A DNA stretch of 64,000 bases, taken from assembly GCA_936936565.1 (NCBI GenBank), contig CAKZIX010000125.1, positions 1 through 64,000 of the forward strand, in the 5' to 3' direction. Under the pieces are notes generated by a model that was not told the DNA's origin, did not search any database, and saw only the letters and a program-made list of their open reading frames with translations. The position numbers and the translations under genes were made by a program. This document shows positions 8,852 to 16,759 of the stretch, piece after piece. The DNA is from an uncultured Nocardiaceae bacterium (GTDB lineage Bacteria > Actinomycetota > Actinomycetes > Mycobacteriales > Mycobacteriaceae). Positions within the stretch are counted from its first letter, which is position 1; each line of letters opens with the position of its first letter.

Positions 8852-9652
8852 GTGCCGGTATTCGACGTGCTCTCCGACGTCCAGGGTGACCTCGACGACC
8901 TGCGGACCGCGCTCACCTACGCCGACGGCGATCGGTTGCTGATCAACGGCGATCTCACCGCCCACGGGTTCGAGCAGGAGTACGCGGACCTGTTCGAATG
9001 CCTTGGGCCGCAACGTCCGTTGTGCACCATCGGCAACCACGACTTCTACAACGGCGATGCCACCGACGTTTCGATCGAGCGGTTCCGGTGCTGGACCGGC
9101 ATGCCGGGCGTGTGGTGGCGCGTCGACGTCGACGGCGTGCGGGTGCTCGGCATCGGCAGCACCGACGGCAGCGAAGCCAGCGGCCATTGCGTCGTGCTCG
9201 GGGACACCCAATTGGATTGGCTGGCAAGCAATCTGGGTTCCGGGCCGACCATCGTGCTCGGCCACCACCCGCTGCCGCGCACCGTGTCGGGCAGCTTCGA
9301 AGACCCCGTCGACAGCGCGCCGCGGCTGTACCTGTCCGACTACGCCGAAGCCGCCCGGCTGCGCCGGCTGCTCGACCGCCCCAACGTGCTGCTGCTCACG
9401 GGCCACACCCATTGGAACCTGCGCCGCCCGGACTGGCTGTATCGGTCCGCGTTCACCGTCGCCAACACCGGTGCCGTGCAACGCGAGTTCGGCCCCGACG
9501 GCAACGGCGGCGAGCAGCCGCTCGACGGCCCCTTCTGTCAGGGCCTGCGCGTGAGGATCGACGGCACTGCGCTCGAGATCGTGGCGCTGGACTTCGCCAC
9601 CGGCGAACCCGAGGTCGTGCAGACCTACACCGGCACCCTCCACGCCAACTGA
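8852..9652 (+). CDS. Calcineurin-like metallophosphoesterase
   Basis: A 266-aa two-metal phosphoesterase. Motifs run in order: DVQGD (residues 8-12, replacing the usual DxH), NGDLT, GNHDF, GHHPLPR and GHTHWN. These give the full set of binuclear metal ligands except that the first motif has Q in place of H. It starts at GTG 8852, divergent from hisN. Substrate unknown; family members hydrolyse phosphomonoesters, diesters or cyclic nucleotides. Confidence 0.87.
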   Translation: MPVFDVLSDVQGDLDDLRTALTYADGDRLLINGDLTAHGFEQEYADLFECLGPQRPLCTIGNHDFYNGDATDVSIERFRCWTGMPGVWWRVDVDGVRVLGIGSTDGSEASGHCVVLGDTQLDWLASNLGSGPTIVLGHHPLPRTVSGSFEDPVDSAPRLYLSDYAEAARLRRLLDRPNVLLLTGHTHWNLRRPDWLYRSAFTVANTGAVQREFGPDGNGGEQPLDGPFCQGLRVRIDGTALEIVALDFATGEPEVVQTYTGTLHAN

Positions 9653-9674
9653 ACTCCAACTTCTTCTTGGAGTT
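9652..9674. terminator. Stem-loop between metallophosphoesterase gene and prfB
   Basis: AACTCCAA and TTGGAGTT form an 8-bp perfect stem (9652-9659 with 9667-9674, loop CTTCTTC), starting on the stop codon. A second copy of TTGGAGTT lies at 9679-9686 and could pair alternatively with the left arm. It may be a weak terminator or an attenuator-like switch ahead of prfB. Confidence 0.45.
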
Positions 9675-9747
9675 GGAATTGGAGTTCGCGCGTAATCGAC
9701 CTCGGCCGACTTCGGCGACCGGGCCGCGGGCCGTAGACTTGAACCTC

Positions 9748-10860
9748 GTGCATCCTGACGTCGCAGCCGATCTGGCCGAGCTGAACACCACGCTCACCAC
9801 TGTCGAGTCCGTTCTCGACGTGGAGGAGCTGCGCAAGCGAGTCGACGAGCTCGAGCATCAGGCCGCGGACCCCGAGTTGTGGAACGACCAGGAGCATGCG
9901 CAGCAGGTCACGAGCCAGTTGTCGCACTCGCAGGCCGAGCTGCGCAAGGTCGAGGAGCTGCGCCAGCGGCTCGAAGATCTGCCGGTGCTCTACGAGTTGG
10001 CGGAAGGCGAAGAAGGCGACGCCCAAGTTCAGGCCCTCGCCGACGCCGACGCCGAACGCGCCTCGCTGCACGCCGACATCGAGGCGATGGAGGTGCGCAC
10101 ACTGTTGGCCGGCGAGTACGACCAACGTGACGCGGTCGTCAACATCCGCAGCGGCGCGGGCGGCGTGGATGCGGCAGACTGGGCCGAGATGTTGATGCGT
10201 ATGTACATCCGCTGGGCCGAGAAGCACGGCTACGGTGTCGAGGTCTACGACACGTCCTACGCCGAAGAAGCCGGCATCAAGAGCGCCACCTTCACCGTCA
10301 AGACGCCGTATGCCTACGGCACGCTGTCGGTGGAGCAGGGCACGCACCGGTTGGTGCGGATCAGCCCGTTCGACAACCAGGGCCGTCGGCAGACGTCGTT
10401 CGCCGAGGTCGAGGTGTTGCCGGTGGTGGAGACGACCGACCACATCGACGTCCCGGAAACCGACATCCGTGTCGACGTGTACCGCTCCTCCGGACCCGGC
10501 GGCCAGAGCGTCAACACCACCGACTCGGCGGTGCGCATCACGCACATCCCGACCGGCATCGTCGTCACCTGCCAGAACGAGAAATCGCAGCTGCAGAACA
10601 AGGTGTCGGCGATGAAGGTGCTGCAGGCCAAGCTGCTCGAGCGCAAGCGCCAGGAAGAGCGCGCCGCGATGGACGAGCTCGGTTCCGGCGGCAACGCCTC
10701 CTGGGGCAACCAGATGCGCTCCTACGTGCTGCATCCGTACCAGATGGTCAAGGACCTGCGCACCGAGTACGAGGTGAACAACCCGTCCGCGGTGCTCGAC
10801 GGCGACATCGACGGATTCATCGAGAGCGGAATCCGCTGGCGAATGAGGGAAAACGCATAG
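9748..10860 (+). CDS. prfB: Peptide chain release factor 2
   Basis: RF2 (370 aa) terminates translation at UGA and UAA. The stop-codon recognition tripeptide SPF (RISPFDNQGRRQTSF) and the catalytic GGQ loop (SSGPGGQSVNTTDSAVRITH) are present. GTG 9748 gives an N-terminus that matches mycobacterial RF2. The frame is continuous: there is no in-frame UGA near codon 26, so the autoregulatory +1 frameshift seen in many bacteria is absent. The gene is followed after 2 bp by the MscS gene, as in M. tuberculosis. Confidence 0.95.
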   Translation: MHPDVAADLAELNTTLTTVESVLDVEELRKRVDELEHQAADPELWNDQEHAQQVTSQLSHSQAELRKVEELRQRLEDLPVLYELAEGEEGDAQVQALADADAERASLHADIEAMEVRTLLAGEYDQRDAVVNIRSGAGGVDAADWAEMLMRMYIRWAEKHGYGVEVYDTSYAEEAGIKSATFTVKTPYAYGTLSVEQGTHRLVRISPFDNQGRRQTSFAEVEVLPVVETTDHIDVPETDIRVDVYRSSGPGGQSVNTTDSAVRITHIPTGIVVTCQNEKSQLQNKVSAMKVLQAKLLERKRQEERAAMDELGSGGNASWGNQMRSYVLHPYQMVKDLRTEYEVNNPSAVLDGDIDGFIESGIRWRMRENA

Positions 10861-10862
10861 CT

Positions 10863-11756
10863 ATGCCCGTGTTCGGAATCGCGCCGACCTCCGATCTGAG
10901 TGACTGGCTGCGCCGTGACGCGCTCGAGATCGCGCTGCTGATTCTCGGCGCGATCATCATCGGACGCTTCGCGGCCTGGGTGCGCGATCGCATCACCGAC
11001 CGCATCGATCAGGGCTTCCAGCATTCCGACGCGCTGGTGCGCACCGAGGCCGCCAAGCACCGTCACGCGCTCGCGCAGGTGATCACCTGGGTGGTGCTGA
11101 CCATCGTCTACGTGCTTGTCGGCATGGAAGTGCTGCAGCGCCTGGGCTTTTCGCTGGCTGGGCTGGTGGCCCCGGCGGCGGTGCTCGGTGCCGCGCTGGG
11201 TTTCGGCGCGCAGCGCATCGTGCAGGACATTCTCGCCGGGTTCTTCATCATCACCGAACGTCAGTACGGGTACGGCGACGTGGTGCAGATCGCCGTCGCC
11301 GGCACCACCGAGGTGGCCGACGGTACCGTCGAAGATGTCACCCTGCGGATCACCCGGCTGCGGTCCTCCGACGGTGAAGTGATCAATATCCCCAACGGCC
11401 AGATCGTGAAAGTCACGAATCTGAGCAAGGATTGGGCGCGTGCCGTGGTCGATGTGCCGCTGCCCGCGTCCGTCGACATCAACCAGGTCAACGAAGTCCT
11501 GCACGACGTCGGTGCCCGTGCCTTCGCGGACCGCAAGCTGCGGCCGCTGCTGCTCGACGAGCCGACCGTGATGGGTGTGGAAAGCCTCGAGGTGGACGAG
11601 GTCAACATCCGCATGGTCGCGCGCACGTTGCCCGGAAAGCAGTTCCAGGTTGGACGTGAGCTGCGATCCCGCGTCGCGGCGGCGCTGCGCCGGGAAGGCA
11701 TGGCGACCACCGCGTCGGGGGTGAGCCAAGTAGAACTGCCTGGAGATAGCGAATGA
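10863..11756 (+). CDS. MscS-family mechanosensitive channel
   Basis: A 297-aa small-conductance-type channel. It has two to three N-terminal membrane helices, then the pore-lining TM3 with GLVAPAAVLGAALGFGAQRI (glycine/alanine packing), and the beta domain with YGYGDVVQIAVAGTTEVADGTVEDVTLRITRLRSSDGEVINIPNGQI, shown here by its start YGYGDVVQIA and end INIPNGQI. It is the positional counterpart of Rv3104c behind prfB and overlaps the next gene by ATGA. Confidence 0.9.
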   Translation: MPVFGIAPTSDLSDWLRRDALEIALLILGAIIIGRFAAWVRDRITDRIDQGFQHSDALVRTEAAKHRHALAQVITWVVLTIVYVLVGMEVLQRLGFSLAGLVAPAAVLGAALGFGAQRIVQDILAGFFIITERQYGYGDVVQIAVAGTTEVADGTVEDVTLRITRLRSSDGEVINIPNGQIVKVTNLSKDWARAVVDVPLPASVDINQVNEVLHDVGARAFADRKLRPLLLDEPTVMGVESLEVDEVNIRMVARTLPGKQFQVGRELRSRVAAALRREGMATTASGVSQVELPGDSE

Positions 11757-12151
11757 TTGCGAACGTCCGCCGATCGACGTGGATTTTGATCGGCGCCTGG
11801 TTGGCCGTGCTCGTGCTCTACATTCTGGTGCGCCCGGATGCCAAGCAGCCGGTCCAGCTGGTGCCTGCGGCACCGTCGGGAACGATGTATCAGCCGCAGC
11901 CGCAGCCGGTTCCGCCGCCCGCGAGCTATGCGCCGAGCACCACCGCGCCGCGCCCGACGACGAGCATCCCGCCCACGCCGACGAGCTCCACAAGCCCGGA
12001 ATCGCCGACCTCCAGCGCCTCGCCCTCGGCACCGGGAACGACGTCGTCGACGCCAGGCATCCTGCCGCCGGGCATTCTGCCGCCGGGCATCGCGCCGTCC
12101 CCGACGGGCGCGCAGCCGTCGACGACCGGACAATCGACCCCGACGCCGTAG
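11753..12151 (+). CDS. Proline/serine/threonine-rich single-pass membrane protein
   Basis: A 132-aa protein: one N-terminal membrane helix (residues 8-24, STWILIGAWLAVLVLYILV), then a low-complexity tail of P, S, T, Q and a repeat GILPPGILPPGIAP near the end. It matches the proline-rich protein found at this position in mycobacteria (Rv3103c). ATGA overlap with the MscS gene indicates translational coupling. Probably an extracytoplasmic, wall-facing tail; function unknown. Confidence 0.8.
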   Translation: MIANVRRSTWILIGAWLAVLVLYILVRPDAKQPVQLVPAAPSGTMYQPQPQPVPPPASYAPSTTAPRPTTSIPPTPTSSTSPESPTSSASPSAPGTTSSTPGILPPGILPPGIAPSPTGAQPSTTGQSTPTP

Positions 12152-12200
12152 GTGCAGGTGCAGCCGATCCGCCACTTGCCCGCTTGTTGCAGACACGAGG

Positions 12201-13781
12201 TCATGGACGGGCGGCCACGGCGTCGTCGGATGCGTCGGCGCGGGTCTTCGGTGTCGCCGGGATGTCGCGCAGCAACGTCAGCGCCAGCACGGCCACCACT
12301 GCGGCGAGAGCGGCACCGAACACCGCCGCGCCGTGGAAGCCGCTGATGAACGCGTCCCTCGCGACCGCGGTGAGCTGACCGGACAACGGTTGCGGCAGCG
12401 TGTGCGCCGCGGCGATCGCACTGCCCAGGGTGTCCTGGGCGGCGGCGTCGACGCCGGCCGGGGTGTTGGAGGGCAGGTTGGCGGCCACCTGTGAGCGGTA
12501 CAGTGCCACCGAGGCGCTGCCGACCACCGCAATACCGAGCGCCAGGCCGAGGTCGTAGCTGGTCTGACCGGCGCCCGCTGCGGCACCCGCCTGCTGCGGG
12601 GGTGCTGAACTCACGGCAATACCGGTGCACAGCACGGAGATCGGTGCGACCCCGAACATGATCAACGTCAGTCCGAGCGCGGCGAGCACAACGCCGGACT
12701 GTCCGTCGGCGGCCAGGAAAGTCGTCGCGAACCCGATCAGCGCCACCAGCTGCCCGCCCGCAATCACGTATGCCGGCCGCAGCACGCGGGTGAGGATCGG
12801 TGTGAGCTGCGAGCCGACCAGCAGTCCGGCGGCCCCGGGCAGCAGCCACAGTGCCGCTGCCAGCGGTGACGTCTCGCCGACGAGCTGCAGGAACTGCGGA
12901 ACGATGTACTCGACGCCGTTGAGCGCCATCATGCCGAGCAGCAGCGTGGCCAGCGCCGCGCTGAACTGCCGATTGCCGAACAACCGGATGTCGATCATCG
13001 GATCGTCGAGCGCGTACTGGCGCCGCGCGAAGGCCACGCCTGCGGTCACGCCGACGAGCAGCGCGAGCATGGTGCCCGTGCCGAAGCCGTGCTCGGCGAC
13101 GGCCTTGACGACGTAGACGATCGGCAGAATGCCGAGTAGGAACAGTGCGACGCTGGGCAGGTCGGGGCGTCCGGCACCCGGATCGCGGTACTCGGGCAAC
13201 AGAATCGGCGCGGTCGCGAGGGCGAGCACCATGATCGGCAGCCCGATCAGAAATACCGAGCCCCACCAAAACTCGAGCAGCAGCACGCCGCCGATGACGG
13301 GCCCGATTCCCAGACCCACGGACAGCGCGGTGACCCACATGGCGATCGCCGTCGCGCGCTGGCGAGCGTTGCCGAACATGGTGCTGATCAGCGCCAGGGT
13401 CGAGGGCAACACGGCTGCTCCGGCAATGCCCAGCAGGCCACGGCCGACGATCAGCATGTCGGGACTTGTGGCGTAGGCCGCCAGCAGTGAGGCGGCGATG
13501 AACAGCAGCGAACCGATCATCAGGAGCTTCCGTCTGCCGATGCGGTCCCCGAGCGTGCCCATGATCACCAGGAACCCGGCGGTCAGAAATCCGTAGCTGT
13601 CGGTGATCCAGAGCAACTGGGCACTGGTGGGTTGCAGATCGGCGACCAGATCCGGGGTGGCCAGCCACAATACGCCGAGGTCAGCGGTCATCAGCATGGT
13701 CGGCAGCAGCAGCATGGCCAGTCCGAACCACTGCCGGAATTCAGCCTTCGCTTCGGTTTCCGGCTCGGCAATCGAGGACAT
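12201..13781 (-). CDS. MFS exporter, DHA2 (14-TM) drug/quaternary-ammonium type
   Basis: A 526-aa proton-coupled exporter of the EmrB/QacA/SmvA class with fourteen hydrophobic spans. Motif A appears as GTLGDRIGRRKLLMIG and the antiporter motif C as GLGIGPVIGGVLL; D-L-G-V in TM1 (TADLGVLWLATPDL) is typical of QacA-like pumps. It interrupts the prfB...ftsE block on the opposite strand, an arrangement not found in M. tuberculosis. The gene has its own AT-rich promoter region with a short repeat. Confidence 0.88.
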   Translation of the reverse strand: MSSIAEPETEAKAEFRQWFGLAMLLLPTMLMTADLGVLWLATPDLVADLQPTSAQLLWITDSYGFLTAGFLVIMGTLGDRIGRRKLLMIGSLLFIAASLLAAYATSPDMLIVGRGLLGIAGAAVLPSTLALISTMFGNARQRATAIAMWVTALSVGLGIGPVIGGVLLLEFWWGSVFLIGLPIMVLALATAPILLPEYRDPGAGRPDLPSVALFLLGILPIVYVVKAVAEHGFGTGTMLALLVGVTAGVAFARRQYALDDPMIDIRLFGNRQFSAALATLLLGMMALNGVEYIVPQFLQLVGETSPLAAALWLLPGAAGLLVGSQLTPILTRVLRPAYVIAGGQLVALIGFATTFLAADGQSGVVLAALGLTLIMFGVAPISVLCTGIAVSSAPPQQAGAAAGAGQTSYDLGLALGIAVVGSASVALYRSQVAANLPSNTPAGVDAAAQDTLGSAIAAAHTLPQPLSGQLTAVARDAFISGFHGAAVFGAALAAVVAVLALTLLRDIPATPKTRADASDDAVAARP

Positions 13782-13822
13782 CGGACGTTCCCTTCGAGTG
13801 GCGACGAGACACCAGGAACCTT

Positions 13823-13875
13823 AGTTGCGAAGACATATAATGCAAGTGCAATTTTTAAGTGGATAAATTATGTAA
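13823..13875 (-). promoter_or_regulatory. AT-rich promoter/operator region of the MFS exporter
   Basis: This is the most AT-rich stretch of the host part (TATAA, ATTTTTAAG, ATAAATTAT). It contains a direct repeat TGCAAG/TGCAAT at 13841-13852, reading TTGCA-C-TTGCA toward the exporter. The position suggests a promoter with a repressor site; the protein that binds it is not encoded next door. Confidence 0.4.
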
Positions 13876-13921
13876 GCACGACGGGGCTTACGTCGGTGGC
13901 GGGCGTGAGCGCGCCGAGTCC

Positions 13922-14272
13922 TCAGCGGTCGAGCGCGGTCGGGTGCTTGGGTTCGTAGATCAGGATCGTGCTCGCGCCGGGCACCCGAACGTGAATGGTG
14001 CGCCCCCACATCTCGTCGCCGACCTCGCCGTCGAATTCGGCGCCCTTGGCGCGCAGGTCGGCGATGGTGGCGTCCAGGTCGTCGCACATGAAGGTCAGTT
14101 CGTGGGCGAGTGGGCGTTCGGTCGGGTGAATCGCGAGTTCGCTCGGTCCACTTCGGAAGATGAGCCAGCCGCCGCCGGCGTCGACGTGCGGCAAGCCCAG
14201 CACGTCGGTGAAGAACGCGCGCGCGGCGGCTTCGTCGTGGGCATAGATCAAGGTGTGTACGCCGGTAATCAT
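13922..14272 (-). CDS. VOC-fold (glyoxalase/bleomycin-resistance) protein
   Basis: A 116-aa single vicinal-oxygen-chelate module. The order is beta-alpha-beta-beta-beta: ITGVHTLIYAHDEAAARAFF, then GWLIFRSGPSELAIHP, HELTFMCDDLDATIADLRAKG and ITILIYEPKHP-like end (STILIYEPKHP). Possible metal ligands are H6, H61-E62 and E107. It lacks a partner half, so it should dimerise. Substrate unknown; family members include lyases, dioxygenases and drug-binding proteins. Convergent with nothing, it shares strand with the MFS gene 140 bp downstream. Confidence 0.75.
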   Translation of the reverse strand: MITGVHTLIYAHDEAAARAFFTDVLGLPHVDAGGGWLIFRSGPSELAIHPTERPLAHELTFMCDDLDATIADLRAKGAEFDGEVGDEMWGRTIHVRVPGASTILIYEPKHPTALDR

Positions 14273-14305
14273 GGATGTACCTTCGCATCTCGGATCGGCG
14301 GCTGC

Positions 14306-14409
14306 GCCGCTTATCGGACCTCGCTCCGCACTCCTCTGCTACTGGTCAGACCAGTGACAGAGGAGTGCGAAACCGGGCCGCGAAGAACTGTCATCCGATA
14401 GCGAGCGGC
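14306..14409. repeat. Nested inverted-repeat element with a GntR/FadR-like core palindrome
   Basis: The core ACTGGTC-A-GACCAGT (14341-14355) is a perfect palindrome. It is enclosed by 12-bp arms CGCACTCCTCTG (14327-14338) and CAGAGGAGTGCG (14358-14369), and again by TATCGGA/TCCGATA (14312-14318 and 14394-14400) and GCCGC/GCGGC at the ends. It occupies the gap between the VOC gene and ftsE. It could be a small MITE- or REP-like element, a bidirectional terminator, or an operator. Confidence 0.6.
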
Positions 14410-14509
14410 GGGCGCGACGACGTGCGCCGGCGCAACAACCGCGCTCGCGGGGTTGCTCAGGAGTTTCGCTCGACGGTTGCGGCGGGCGCCGCGGCTACAC
14501 TGGCGTCCC

Positions 14510-15199
14510 GTGATCAGCGTCGAGAACGTCACCATGTCCTACAAGACGTCCACGCGTCCGGCGCTGGACAAGGTGAGTGTCGAGGTCGACAAGGGCGAGT
14601 TCGTGTTCATCATCGGTCCGTCCGGGTCCGGCAAGTCGACCTTCATCCGGCTGCTCATCAAGGAAGACGTGCCGACGAGCGGCGATGTGCATGTGGCCGA
14701 CTTCCACGTCAACAAACTGCCCAGCCGGCGGGTGCCCAAGCTGCGCCAGCGGGTGGGCTGCGTGTTCCAGGATTTCCGGCTGTTGCAGGGCAAGACGGTC
14801 GAGCAGAACGTGGCGTTTGCGCTGGAGGTGATCGGCAAGCCGCGGTCGGTGATCAATCGGACGGTGCCGGAGACGCTGGATCTGGTCGGGCTGGCCGGCA
14901 AGGCGGACCGGCTGCCCACCGAGCTGTCGGGCGGTGAGCAGCAGCGGGTGGCCATCGCGCGCGCGTTCGTCAACCGTCCGCTGGTGCTGCTCGCCGACGA
15001 GCCCACGGGCAATCTGGACCCCGACACCAGCGGCGACATCATGACGTTGCTGGAACGCATCAACCGCACCGGCACCACCGTGTTGATGGCGACGCACGAC
15101 AACCACATCGTCGACTCGATGCGTCGCCGCGTCGTCGAATTGGACATGGGCAAGGTGGTGCGCGACGAAGCGCGCGGCGTCTACGGAGTGGGGCGGTAA
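14510..15199 (+). CDS. ftsE: Cell-division ATPase FtsE
   Basis: A 229-aa ABC ATPase of the FtsEX complex, which couples the divisome to septal peptidoglycan hydrolases. Walker A GPSGSGKST, Q-loop FQDFRLLQ, signature LSGGEQQRVAIARA, Walker B VLLADEPTGNLD and H-loop THD are intact. GTG 14510 gives the same N-terminus and length as M. tuberculosis FtsE (229 aa). Followed after 6 bp by ftsX. Confidence 0.96.
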   Translation: MISVENVTMSYKTSTRPALDKVSVEVDKGEFVFIIGPSGSGKSTFIRLLIKEDVPTSGDVHVADFHVNKLPSRRVPKLRQRVGCVFQDFRLLQGKTVEQNVAFALEVIGKPRSVINRTVPETLDLVGLAGKADRLPTELSGGEQQRVAIARAFVNRPLVLLADEPTGNLDPDTSGDIMTLLERINRTGTTVLMATHDNHIVDSMRRRVVELDMGKVVRDEARGVYGVGR

Positions 15200-15205
15200 C
15201 GGCAC

Positions 15206-16111
15206 ATGCGGGCAAGCTTCATCTTCAGCGAGGTCCTCACCGGCCTGCGACGCAACGTCACCATGACGATCGCGATGATCCTGACGACCGCGATTTCGCT
15301 GGCGTTGTTCGGCGGCGGTCTGCTGGCCGTGCAGATGGCGAGCAAGACCGAGAAGTTCTTCCTGGACCGCGTCGAGGTCCAGATCTACCTCACCAACGAC
15401 GTGTCCGATGCAGACCCGAACTGCGAGCAGGACATCTGCCGCAACCTGCGCAACGAACTCCGCTCGACCGAGGGCGTCGTGGCGGTGCAGTACTTGAGCA
15501 AGGCCGACGCCTTGCGCGACGCGCGCGAGCGCACGTTCAAGAACCAGCCCGAGTTCAGCGACCTGATCAGCGACAACGCGCTGCCCGCCTCGCTGAAGGT
15601 GAAGATGGACGACCCCGAGCGCTACGGGGTGATCCTGCAGAATTTCGACGGCCGCCCCGGCGTGGCGAGCATCCTGAACCAGAAAGAATTGGTGGACCGG
15701 CTGGTCAGCGTGTTCAACGGTCTGCGCAACGCGGCGTTCGGTCTGGCGCTGGTGCAGGCCCTGGCGGCGCTGCTGTTGATCGCGAACATGGTGCAGATTG
15801 CGGCGTTCACCCGGCGCACCGAGGTCGGCATCATGCGTCTGGTCGGCGCCAGCCGCTGGTACACCCAGCTGCCGTTTCTGCTGGAGGCGGTGGTGGCGGC
15901 GCTGCTCGGCTCGATCCTGGCGATCGCCGGCTTGTTCGCGGCCAAACCGCTGGTCGTCGACGGCGTGCTGGGCGATCTGTACGCCAGCAACGTCTTCGCC
16001 AAGATCACCGGCGGGGACATCTTGCTGGTCTCCCCGATCCTGGTGCTCGTCGGTGTGGCCTTCGCCGCCGTCACCGCCTACACCACGCTGCGCCTGTACG
16101 TGCGGGAATAA
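15206..16111 (+). CDS. ftsX: Cell-division permease FtsX
   Basis: A 301-aa FtsX with the expected topology: cytoplasmic N-terminus, TM1 (about 22-44), a large extracellular loop, then three C-terminal membrane helices (about 175-300). The loop contains two cysteines (PNCEQDICRN) that could form a disulfide. The C-terminal segment RRTEVGIMRLVGASRWYTQLPF is the conserved FtsX coupling region. It works with FtsE to activate RipC-type hydrolases in this lineage (family knowledge). Confidence 0.95.
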   Translation: MRASFIFSEVLTGLRRNVTMTIAMILTTAISLALFGGGLLAVQMASKTEKFFLDRVEVQIYLTNDVSDADPNCEQDICRNLRNELRSTEGVVAVQYLSKADALRDARERTFKNQPEFSDLISDNALPASLKVKMDDPERYGVILQNFDGRPGVASILNQKELVDRLVSVFNGLRNAAFGLALVQALAALLLIANMVQIAAFTRRTEVGIMRLVGASRWYTQLPFLLEAVVAALLGSILAIAGLFAAKPLVVDGVLGDLYASNVFAKITGGDILLVSPILVLVGVAFAAVTAYTTLRLYVRE

Positions 16112-16230
16112 GAATTCGCCCAAGCGAGCTGACGTAACGTACAAATACTGGGTTGCATCTCGGTGACCACCAGGTTCACGCGAAGGCAGGCGCGCGAACA
16201 CGCCCGGAGCGAAGCGGAGGGCAGAAGAAG

Positions 16231-16701
16231 GTGAAGGAAAAAGGCCGCAAGGTCATTGCGCAGAACCGTAAGGCGCGACACAACTATTCGATCATCGACA
16301 TCTACGAGGCGGGGATCGCGCTCGTCGGTACCGAGGTGAAGAGTTTGCGGGAGGGCAAGGCGTCGCTGGTCGATGCGTTCGCCACCGTCGACGACGGCGA
16401 GGTATGGCTGCGCGGGCTGCACATCCCCGAGTACGGGCATGGCAGCTGGACCAATCATGCGCCGCGCCGCACTCGAAAGTTGTTGCTGCACAAGCGAGAA
16501 ATCGAGTATCTGGTCGGAAAGACCAAAGAGGGCAACCAGACGCTGGTGCCATTGTCGATGTATTTCTCCGACGGCAAGGTGAAGGTCGAGCTGGCGCTGG
16601 CGCGGGGTAAGCAGGATTACGACAAGCGCCAGGATCTGGCGCGGCGCACCGCCGAGCGCGAGGTCACACGCGAGCTCGGCCGCCGCGTGAAGGGCATGTA
16701 G
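16231..16701 (+). CDS. smpB: SsrA-binding protein SmpB
   Basis: A 156-aa partner of tmRNA that carries it to stalled ribosomes. Conserved segments are IAQNRKARHNYSIIDIYEAG, GTEVKSLREGKASL, HIPEYGHGSW and a basic C-terminal tail YDKRQDLARRTAEREVTREL. GTG 16231 follows AGAAGAAG. The 119-bp gap after ftsX may hold its own promoter (ACAAATACT near 16140). It ends at a strong terminator. Its RNA partner ssrA is 7.3 kb away, separated by the liv-type operon. Confidence 0.95.
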   Translation: MKEKGRKVIAQNRKARHNYSIIDIYEAGIALVGTEVKSLREGKASLVDAFATVDDGEVWLRGLHIPEYGHGSWTNHAPRRTRKLLLHKREIEYLVGKTKEGNQTLVPLSMYFSDGKVKVELALARGKQDYDKRQDLARRTAEREVTRELGRRVKGM

Positions 16702-16713
16702 CGGCGCAGACGG

Positions 16714-16749
16714 CGAACGGGGCCTGCCGGGTTCGGCAGGCCCCGTTCG
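16714..16749. terminator. Bidirectional terminator between smpB and the ABC operon
   Basis: A perfect 16-bp stem begins with CGAACGGGGCCTGCCG at 16714-16729, with loop GGTT and the complementary arm at 16734-16749. It lies 12 bp past the smpB stop and 11 bp past the stop of the convergent binding-protein gene, so it can serve both. Confidence 0.9.
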
Positions 16750-16759
16750 TGTGCAACCA

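Noticed and set aside
9748..10860. Programmed +1 frameshift in prfB
   Set aside because: The reading frame is continuous from the GTG start, with no in-frame UGA near the usual site.
14495..16201. A 568-codon minus-strand frame
   Set aside because: It is the complement of ftsE and ftsX, which are unambiguous.
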